From Fimbriimonadaceae bacterium (lineage in GTDB: Bacteria; Armatimonadota; Fimbriimonadia; Fimbriimonadales; Fimbriimonadaceae), in assembly GCA_025451715.1 (NCBI GenBank), contig JANWJY010000189.1, positions 1 to 18,055 on the forward strand: a stretch of 18,055 bases of DNA, given 5' to 3'. The translations under genes were made by a program, and so were the position numbers. The notes below the pieces were generated by a model that worked only from the letters and a program-made list of their open reading frames with translations, had not been told where the DNA came from and ran no database searches. Below are positions 9,502-15,300 of the stretch, piece after piece (within the stretch, counting starts at the first letter, position 1; the number at the start of each line of letters is the position of its first letter).

Positions 9502-10469
9502 GAGCCGCCTCCAGTAGCCGTCGTAGGCTCAGGTTCAGGTTCTAGAGGTCGATCAACTGTTACCTGCTCCTTTGTAATGAATGGATTGAACTGCCGGAAC
9601 AGCCACGTGTCAGCCCGCCGTTTCAGCACTGGTTTCCCGTTCGCCCACGGCTCGACAGGGACCATTTCGCTGAACGCCTCCACATCCGCCGTTGCGTCGT
9701 TGTCGACGCGCTTCATGTCTGTCACCTGGTGACGCTCCATTGAGTTTGTGATGAATCCGCAGAAGATCATGAACACGACCACGAACTTCGCCCAGTCTTG
9801 TCCGATCAGCGATCCTACCAACACGGGTTCTCGGGTCAAGAATGCGCTTGCAGCATAGAACTCGTCGCCGATCAGCACGTAGTCGCAGGCCGCGATGAAG
9901 AACGGAGTCTGCACCGTCTGAGTCGAGCCGGCGATCTGGATTGCACCTACGGCGTTCGCCGTCTCAGCGAAGATCAATGACTCCGCGAAGAACTCGCCCA
10001 GGAAGAACGTCGCCGCGCACTGTTCGCGGTGGATCATGCCAGAGACGCCGGCAGCAAAAGCGAACTGCCTCTCAGATATGAACCGTACCGAGTCGACGTC
10101 GTAACGTTCGATCTGCCCCTGTGCCTGGTATACGTCTCGGATCGTTTCTTGGGCGACTGCGAACACCGCGGCGTTAGCGCAGCAAAGCCGGATCGGCGTC
10201 CCGAACTGCGCTGCCGTCTTTGTGACCTGCGCAAAGATGTTCAGCGCCTGCACCGAGATCGCGTTGAGTTCGCCGATGCCGGGGACCATCAGCACGGGGC
10301 GCCCCATCTCGGTCGCACGCCCGATCGCGTCGTCGATGGCGTTCAACCCCGGGATCCGCCTCACGAACATGTCCTTCTTGCCCTTCGCTCGCCTGATATT
10401 GAACAAGATGAAGAAGACCAGGAGCAGGGTGAAAAGGACGTGATACTTGCCGGTGTCTAGATACTGCAT
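9498..10469 (-). CDS. DUF6754-like membrane-anchored protein
   Basis: A 323-residue protein that, from memory and unverified, resembles the uncharacterised DUF6754 domain, whose hallmark is a block like RRIPGLNAIDDAIGRATEMGRP followed by VLMVPGIGELN. One helix lies at about 9-26 and another at about 226-243. The RRAKGKKDMFVRR stretch right after the first helix places the central domain (about 30-225) in the cytoplasm. That domain has alternating strands and helices and a Gly/Ala-rich hydrophobic region (137-200). The C-terminal 75 residues are polar and end in repeated E-P and a G-rich tail. The ATG at 10469 abuts the stop of the preceding small gene (TAAATG), with GGAGGA about 13 bases upstream. 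It is the most conserved-looking member of the cluster. The biochemical role is unknown. Confidence 0.8.
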   Translation of the reverse strand: MQYLDTGKYHVLFTLLLVFFILFNIRRAKGKKDMFVRRIPGLNAIDDAIGRATEMGRPVLMVPGIGELNAISVQALNIFAQVTKTAAQFGTPIRLCCANAAVFAVAQETIRDVYQAQGQIERYDVDSVRFISERQFAFAAGVSGMIHREQCAATFFLGEFFAESLIFAETANAVGAIQIAGSTQTVQTPFFIAACDYVLIGDEFYAASAFLTREPVLVGSLIGQDWAKFVVVFMIFCGFITNSMERHQVTDMKRVDNDATADVEAFSEMVPVEPWANGKPVLKRRADTWLFRQFNPFITKEQVTVDRPLEPEPEPTTATGGGS

Positions 10470-10787
10470 TTAGCGGCTTTGCTCCTCCATTGGAGTCTCG
10501 GTCTGCGGCTCGGCCTCGAGCCGGCAAATCAGCTTCTCTACGTTCTCGCGATCCATCAGCAGGCGACTGTAGTTATGGACGTTGTCCACACCCACAAAGG
10601 GCGCAAGGAACGGCGCGAACACGATCATTGCGTTCCCTGCGATCCGCGTCATCGGCTTGTTCATCTCTAGGAACAGGATGGCTGGGACCTCAAGCTTTCG
10701 CTTCCGGACCTGTACCTCCAGATTCGTCAGCAGCGCCTCCGTCTCCTGTTCCGTCAGATCTTCCGTCCAGCGCTCTTGAGTCTCCAT
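10470..10787 (-). CDS. Small conserved-looking protein of the unknown-function cluster
   Basis: A 105-residue protein with no family I recognise. A charged N-terminal helix, rich in Glu, leads into LEVPAILFLEMNKPM, then a hydrophobic patch AGNAMIVFAPFLAPFVGVDN that is short and proline-interrupted, then a helical charged tail. It may be a peripheral membrane protein rather than a true membrane span. The ATG at 10787 is the first possible ATG in frame, and its ribosome binding site is poor (the nearest GGAGG is over 20 bases upstream). The first 98 bases overlap the end of the preceding gene in another frame. In that overlap this frame has the stronger G/C third-position bias, so this reading is the real one there. 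The TAA abuts the ATG of the DUF6754-like gene, which supports co-translation. Confidence 0.72.
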   Translation of the reverse strand: METQERWTEDLTEQETEALLTNLEVQVRKRKLEVPAILFLEMNKPMTRIAGNAMIVFAPFLAPFVGVDNVHNYSRLLMDRENVEKLICRLEAEPQTETPMEEQSR

Positions 10788-11190
10788 GCCAGAACTGGCG
10801 TATTTTGCCAGATACCTCCACGTCGTTGTCGCGGAATCTCAGATATACCCCGCGAAACTCGTCCAACCTGCTAGGCTTTTCCAGTGGCGAAAGCCGTACG
10901 CCGTCCGCCATACGGATCAAACGCTTGACGTCCGACCATCGGATGGCCGTAACGCTCAATCCGCACCGTACCTGGGCGCCGCCCGAATCGATCCTGTACT
11001 TCAGAGGCAGGAACACTTCCGCCGTAGAGACCAGAACCACGAAGAATCCTATTGCGCTTAGCAACACGCCGCCCAGCTTGAGGCCGATGAAACCGGCACC
11101 GAGAGCGATTGCGAGCACGATGAACCGCCGCTCCGGGCGTAGGGCCCCAAAGTCGACCTTCCACTCGAGCAGGTCATCACTTTCGGCCAT
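10690..11190 (-). CDS. Two-helix membrane protein with PH-like domain
   Basis: A 166-residue protein. Two adjacent helices (about 23-38 and 40-61) form a membrane hairpin. They are followed by a domain (about 62-131) whose pattern, Y-R-I-D then Q-V-R-C-G, T-A-I-R-W-S-D-V and Y-L-R-F, resembles bacterial PH-like (bPH) domains that sit on the inner face of the membrane. This is a pattern judgement, not a search. Residues 135-166 are low-complexity (Gly, Asp, Ser, Ala) and are encoded wholly within the overlap with the next gene, so they may be a non-essential tail or the result of a frameshift. The gene starts 46 bases after prs and opens the unknown cluster. Its ribosome binding site is weak. 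Confidence 0.7.
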   Translation of the reverse strand: MAESDDLLEWKVDFGALRPERRFIVLAIALGAGFIGLKLGGVLLSAIGFFVVLVSTAEVFLPLKYRIDSGGAQVRCGLSVTAIRWSDVKRLIRMADGVRLSPLEKPSRLDEFRGVYLRFRDNDVEVSGKIRQFWHGDSRALDGRSDGTGDGGAADESGGTGPEAKA

Positions 11191-11236
11191 CGCCGCCTAT
11201 CTTACGGAATGCGTTCGCGGGATTGCTCCCTACAAT

Positions 11237-12241
11237 TCACCGCCAATCGTCGAACAGCGTGCTCACTGACCGATTGAGGTGGATCCGCTTGATCGCCTCT
11301 CCGAGCAGCGGCGCCACTGGGAGGACTGTCAGCTTCTCGAATTGCTTCGCTTGAGGGATCGGGACCGTGTCCATCGCCACCACGCGGCTTAGGACGCTGT
11401 CCTGGAGCTTCTTCGACGCGTCACCACTGAACACGGCGTGCGTGCAGCAGGCCATGACCTCGATCGCGCCGCTCTTCAAGAGCGCCTCCGCGCCGTGGAC
11501 GACAGATCCGCCCGTGTCTACCATGTCGTCGATCATGATGCAGCGCTTGCCCTGCGCCTCACCGATGATCTCCACGATGTCCACCTTGTTCGGCTCTGGC
11601 CGCCTCTTGGCGAGGATGGCGAGCGGGGCGTGGAGCATTTCAGCGAGGCTCCTCGCGCGGCCCACACCGCCGACGTCCGGCGAGACCACGACCACGTCCT
11701 CGTCCTCGCGGTATCCCTGCTCGATCAGATACCGGCCGATGATCGGGCCGCCATACAGGTGGTCGACGGGGATCCTGAAGAACCCCTGTATCTGCTCGGC
11801 GTGCAGGTCGACTGCCACAACCCGGGTCGCGCCGCCATTCTCTACGAGGTCCGCAACCAAGCGCGCGGTCACCGGCTCCCGCGGCTTGATTTTCTTGTCT
11901 TGCCGAGCGTAGCCGTAGTACGGCATCACGACGTTGATCTTCATCGCGCTTGCGCGGCGGAACGCGTCGAGCATGATCAAGAGTTCCATCAGGGTGTCGT
12001 TCGCCGGAGCGCAAGTCGGTTGGATGATAAAGACTTCCTTGCCGCGCGCGCTCTGATCGACCATCACTCGAAGTTCGCCGTCGCTGAACTGGGTAGAGGT
12101 CATCCGGCCGAGCTCGATGCCAAGATAGTCAGCGACACGCTGGCCCAACACCTTGTTCGCATTGCCCGCGAACAGCATCATGCCATCGAGGTCCGCGCTC
12201 AATCCTGCACCGTTTTCCGTTTGCGCCATTGTTTGGCCCAT
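11237..12241 (-). CDS. prs: Ribose-phosphate pyrophosphokinase (PRPP synthetase)
   Basis: Makes PRPP from ribose 5-phosphate and ATP in the cytoplasm, feeding purine, pyrimidine, histidine and tryptophan synthesis. Family blocks are all present: LFAGNANKVLGQRVADYLG near the N-terminus, FSDGEL, MPYYGYARQDKK, the divalent-cation and ATP region DLHAEQIQGFF, SPDVGGVGRAR, and the PRPP-binding loop CIMIDDMVDTGG. Length is about 20 residues above the usual 310-315 if the first ATG (12241) is used, and that version overlaps glmU by 43 bases. Other possible starts in frame are ATG 12229, TTG 12202 (four-base TTGA overlap with the glmU stop) and ATG 12181, which would give the usual length. The ribosome binding sites do not decide between them. 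Upp, the nearby user of PRPP, is divergently transcribed beyond glmU. Confidence 0.96.
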   Translation of the reverse strand: MGQTMAQTENGAGLSADLDGMMLFAGNANKVLGQRVADYLGIELGRMTSTQFSDGELRVMVDQSARGKEVFIIQPTCAPANDTLMELLIMLDAFRRASAMKINVVMPYYGYARQDKKIKPREPVTARLVADLVENGGATRVVAVDLHAEQIQGFFRIPVDHLYGGPIIGRYLIEQGYREDEDVVVVSPDVGGVGRARSLAEMLHAPLAILAKRRPEPNKVDIVEIIGEAQGKRCIMIDDMVDTGGSVVHGAEALLKSGAIEVMACCTHAVFSGDASKKLQDSVLSRVVAMDTVPIPQAKQFEKLTVLPVAPLLGEAIKRIHLNRSVSTLFDDWR

Positions 12242-13590
12242 TCTTCTTTGTTTTCCTGCCTGCTGCGCCCGACCGCAAGCGCGTCGTCCGGAACGTCCTT
12301 CGTCACAACGCTCCCCGCCGCCACAAAAGCGCCGTCGCCTATCTTCACCGGCGCGATCAGCGTCGAGTTCGATCCCACGAACACACCCTTGCCGATCTCA
12401 GTGCGTGACTTCGTGAATCCGTCGTAGTTGCATGTGATCGTACCCGCGCCGATGTTCGTGCCTGCACCCACGTTCGCGTCACCGACGTAAGTCAGGTGTG
12501 AAACGCTCACTTTCTCCCCAAGTTCCGAGTTCTTGATCTCAACAAAGTTGCCGATCTTCACCTCGGTGCCTAACTGCGCGCCTGGGCGTAGGTTGCTGAA
12601 TGGCCCGCAACGCGAGCCCGAGCCAAGCTTCGCACCGTCCATGTGGCTCATGAACACCCTGCAGCCGTCGCCGATCTCAGAGTCTTTGATCCAACAGCTC
12701 GGCCCAATCTGGCTGCCACCGCCGATCTTCGTCCTGCCCTCGATTACACACCCTGGGAGGATCGCTGTATCGACACCGATCTCCACGTCGATTCCAATGT
12801 GCGTCGTGTTCGGATCAACGATCGTCACGCCGCTCACGGCAAGGTTGCCCAAGATCGACAGCCGCATCAGCCACGTCGCCTCGGAGAGCTGCCATCGGTC
12901 GTTCACACCGATGAACTCCGTGTCGTCGTCGAACACCACGCCATCCACGCTCAGGCCAGCGTCGTGGAACCGCCCGATGACGTCCGTCAGATAGTACTCG
13001 CCTTGCGAGTTGCCTTTGCCCAGCTTCGGCAGCTCGTCGAATAGCGCCTTCGCGTCAAAACAGTACACAGCCGCATTGACCTCACTGATCGTCGCTTCGT
13101 CGTCCGAACAATCCTTCTCCTCGACGACTTTCACGACGCGACCGTCTTCTCGCACAATGCGGCCGTAGCCGAAGGGGTCTTCGAGCACAAAGGTCGCCAT
13201 GCTCGCCGCGGCACCGGAGATCCGCTGGGCCTCCACAAGCCCGACAAGCGTCTCTGCGCTTAGGAGGGGCGTGTCGCCTGCCATCACAAGCAGCGGCCCT
13301 TCATGCTCGCCCAGCACCGGGGACGAAGCCATGACTGCGTGGCCGGTGCCGAGCTGTTCGCTCTGCAACACATAGTCGCACCCGTCCCCTAGCGCCTCCT
13401 TGACCAGTTCTGCACCGTGTCCGACCACCACGACGGGCCGCTCGACGCCTGCCTTTTTCATGGCACGGACGACGTGCTCCACCATCGGTGCGCCACAAAC
13501 CCCATGAAGGCACTTGGGCAGCTCGGACTTCATCCGGGTCCCTTTTCCAGCCGCCAGGATCAGTCCTGCAAGTGGTCTTCGCGAGGTCAT
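12199..13590 (-). CDS. glmU: Bifunctional GlmU: N-acetylglucosamine-1-phosphate uridyltransferase / glucosamine-1-phosphate acetyltransferase
   Basis: Makes UDP-GlcNAc, the precursor of peptidoglycan and lipopolysaccharide, by acetylating glucosamine 1-phosphate and then coupling it to UTP. The 463-residue length is typical. The N-terminal uridyltransferase domain has the nucleotide-binding LILAAGKGTRM (10-20), SEQLGTGHAV, and the metal-binding AGDTPLL. From about 255 onwards the sequence is a left-handed beta-helix of hexapeptide repeats with the acetyl-CoA site. It includes VSHLTYVGDA, whose histidine is the expected acetyltransferase base, then NIGAGTITCNYDG and GSNSTLIAPV. The ATG at 13590 begins right at the usual N-terminus, with only a weak ribosome binding site. 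It heads the minus-strand train that continues into prs, and faces upp across a 76-base divergent gap. Confidence 0.97.
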   Translation of the reverse strand: MTSRRPLAGLILAAGKGTRMKSELPKCLHGVCGAPMVEHVVRAMKKAGVERPVVVVGHGAELVKEALGDGCDYVLQSEQLGTGHAVMASSPVLGEHEGPLLVMAGDTPLLSAETLVGLVEAQRISGAAASMATFVLEDPFGYGRIVREDGRVVKVVEEKDCSDDEATISEVNAAVYCFDAKALFDELPKLGKGNSQGEYYLTDVIGRFHDAGLSVDGVVFDDDTEFIGVNDRWQLSEATWLMRLSILGNLAVSGVTIVDPNTTHIGIDVEIGVDTAILPGCVIEGRTKIGGGSQIGPSCWIKDSEIGDGCRVFMSHMDGAKLGSGSRCGPFSNLRPGAQLGTEVKIGNFVEIKNSELGEKVSVSHLTYVGDANVGAGTNIGAGTITCNYDGFTKSRTEIGKGVFVGSNSTLIAPVKIGDGAFVAAGSVVTKDVPDDALAVGRSRQENKEEWAKQWRKRKTVQD

Positions 13591-13628
13591 CTCAGAGCTT
13601 CAACTGTACCCGCCTACACTCCTGCCGA

Positions 13629-13652
13629 CCGTCCAGCCGTCCTGCCGTCCGG
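13629..13652. repeat. Three 8-base tandem repeats between glmU and upp
   Basis: CCGTCC occurs at 13629-13634, 13637-13642 and 13645-13650, exactly 8 bases apart, with units CCGTCCAG, CCGTCCTG and CCGTCCGG. The preceding unit, CCTGCCGA, is a partial match. The array lies in the 76-base gap between the divergent glmU and upp start codons and ends 17 bases before the upp ATG. It could be an operator or simply a short C-rich expansion; the spacing is not a helical turn. Confidence 0.5.
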
Positions 13653-13666
13653 TCCATACTTCTCTC

Positions 13667-14287
13667 ATGTCCCTGCACGTCGTCGACCATCCCCTTGCGA
13701 AGCACCTTCTCACCGGTCTGCGCGACGCGACGACACCGCCCGACCAGTTCCGCCGCTACTCGGACACCCTTTCCACCATCCTCATCCTCGAGGCCACAAA
13801 GGAGGTCCGCACGCAACAGGGAGAAGTAGAGACTCCGCTCGAAACGACGCCGGCCGACCGACTTTCCCAGGGGCTTGCTGTTGTCCCGATCCTTCGCGCA
13901 GGAATGTCGATGCTTGACCCCGCGCTTCGCCTCTTTCCGAACGTAGCCGTCGGGTACATCGGGCTCGAGCGGTCGCACGAAACTGCCGTCGCGCACAGCT
14001 ACTACTGCAAGCTTCCGATGCTCAAGGGGTTGTTCACGCTTTGCTGCGACCCGATGCTTGCCACTGGAGGCTCTGCCTCTCAGGCTGTCTCGCTGCTCAA
14101 GTCGCACGGCGGGGGCCCGATCGTCATGGTCACGGTCGTCGCGGCGCCCGAAGGAGTCACGAAGTTCGTAACCGACCACCCGGACGTTCCCATCTTCACC
14201 GCCGCACTCGACCGGGAGCTCAACGACATGAAGTACATCCTCCCCGGTCTCGGCGATTACGGAGACAGGCTGTATGGCACTGAGTGA
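13667..14287 (+). CDS. upp: Uracil phosphoribosyltransferase
   Basis: Salvages uracil by reaction with PRPP to give UMP and pyrophosphate, in the cytoplasm. The 206-residue length fits the family. Seen are the flexible ILRAGMSM loop and the PRPP-binding loop with LCCDPMLATGGSASQAV. The C-terminal uracil-recognition block YILPGLGDYGDRLYGTE is intact. I chose the ATG at 13667 over the upstream in-frame ATG at 13514. The shorter form begins with the typical HVVDHPLAKHLLTGLRD and gives normal length, while the longer one would run into glmU. No ribosome binding site precedes this ATG. CATACT at 13655-13660 could be a -10 box whose transcript starts at or near the ATG, making a leaderless message, but this is speculative. 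The gene faces glmU and converges with the HD-GYP gene. Confidence 0.95.
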   Translation: MSLHVVDHPLAKHLLTGLRDATTPPDQFRRYSDTLSTILILEATKEVRTQQGEVETPLETTPADRLSQGLAVVPILRAGMSMLDPALRLFPNVAVGYIGLERSHETAVAHSYYCKLPMLKGLFTLCCDPMLATGGSASQAVSLLKSHGGGPIVMVTVVAAPEGVTKFVTDHPDVPIFTAALDRELNDMKYILPGLGDYGDRLYGTE

Positions 14288-14309
14288 GCGGGGCACGCAC
14301 TATCAGCTC

Positions 14310-15275
14310 TTATGCGGCCCGACTGATGTTGAACAATCGTGCTGTCGACTGATAGCGGTCGTAAATTGACTTGATGATTGGCAGCGCACTCACGAAGGCG
14401 CTTACGACGTCCGGGTCGAAGTGCTTGCCGCTCTGCTCTTTGATTTCTTTCACGGCTTGGTCAAAGGTCCAAGCGTCCTTGTACCGGCGCTTGGAAGTTA
14501 GCGCGTCAAAGACATCGGCCAAAGCCGCGATACGCCCCTCCATCGGGATCTCTGTCGCCACTAGGCTATATGGATACCCGCTGCCGTCCCACCGCTCATG
14601 GTGGCTCGACGCGATCCGTTGCGCCATTTGCAACAGAGGCACCTGTGAGTCAGCGAGTATGTCCGAACCCATCAAGGTGTGCGCCTGGATCAACTGCCGC
14701 TCCTCCGGAGACAACTCGCCGGTCTTAACCATCACAAAGTCGGGGATCCCGATCTTTCCGATGTCGTGCAACATTGCTGCGACGCGAATTGCCTCGCAGT
14801 CCGCCTTCCTCCATCCAAAGCTCTGAGCGATCGCAGCGCAATACTCCCCGACGCGCAGCGTGTGGTCTCCTGTCTCGTCGTCGCGCCACTCTGCGGCCTG
14901 CCCTAGCCGCCGCACGAGCTCCCTTTCGGAGTCGCGTAACTTTCTCTTCGCGGCGACAAGCTCCTTCGTGGTCGACCACAAGGCTAAGAACATGAGCACG
15001 CTAGTGATGAACACGAATCCTACAAACTCGATAGCGCGTCGAAAGTTGAAACCAAAGTCCTTCCCGAAGACGCTGTCGAGGACAGGGCCGGCGCCCGCAG
15101 TCCATAGGATAGCGAACAGTCCAAAGACGATGAGCACGCGGGACGCGACCACCATCGCCGCGCGAGAGTCCTCGCGCGGAACGGTCTGCTCGCCGTCCGG
15201 TTTCAAGAAACCGTCCTCCTCTTCCTTCCGGTTGCCCATAGAATCGCTGTCTGAATTTTCGGCTCGCAGACTCAA
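14310..15275 (-). CDS. Membrane HD-GYP domain protein, probable cyclic-di-GMP phosphodiesterase
   Basis: Likely hydrolyses cyclic di-GMP (or a related cyclic dinucleotide) at the inner face of the membrane. In the 321-residue reading two helices (about 41-62 and 82-100) are followed by a short coiled linker and an HD-GYP domain from about 125. The metal-binding pattern is intact: H138 in DDETGDHTLRV, the HD pair H170-D171 in HDIGKIGIPD, H199, HH at 225-226 and the GYP motif at 233-235 in RWDGSGYP. No receiver or PAS domain precedes it, so the signal must be read by the N-terminal membrane region or come from the polar N-terminal tail. The longest reading starts at TTG 15275; ATG 15239 gives a 309-residue form and neither has a good ribosome binding site. 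It lies 25 bases after the fucosidase gene on the same strand and probably shares its transcript. Confidence 0.9.
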   Translation of the reverse strand: MSLRAENSDSDSMGNRKEEEDGFLKPDGEQTVPREDSRAAMVVASRVLIVFGLFAILWTAGAGPVLDSVFGKDFGFNFRRAIEFVGFVFITSVLMFLALWSTTKELVAAKRKLRDSERELVRRLGQAAEWRDDETGDHTLRVGEYCAAIAQSFGWRKADCEAIRVAAMLHDIGKIGIPDFVMVKTGELSPEERQLIQAHTLMGSDILADSQVPLLQMAQRIASSHHERWDGSGYPYSLVATEIPMEGRIAALADVFDALTSKRRYKDAWTFDQAVKEIKEQSGKHFDPDVVSAFVSALPIIKSIYDRYQSTARLFNISRAA

Positions 15276-15300
15276 AACTCGTAGGTTCAGCCCTTAAATG

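Noticed and set aside
11219..11230. GGGA-TTGC-TCCC mini-hairpin between prs and the PH-like gene
   Set aside because: Four base pairs without a T-run are too weak to call a terminator or regulator.
11438..12427. Long open frame on the plus strand (329 codons)
   Set aside because: It lies antisense to prs and the end of glmU, both secure genes, and its translation is Arg/His/Asp-rich as expected for a shadow in GC-rich DNA.
14300..14355. CTATCAG/CTGATAG inverted repeat at the upp/HD-GYP convergence
   Set aside because: Seven bases with a 42-base loop, partly inside coding sequence, do not form a credible terminator.
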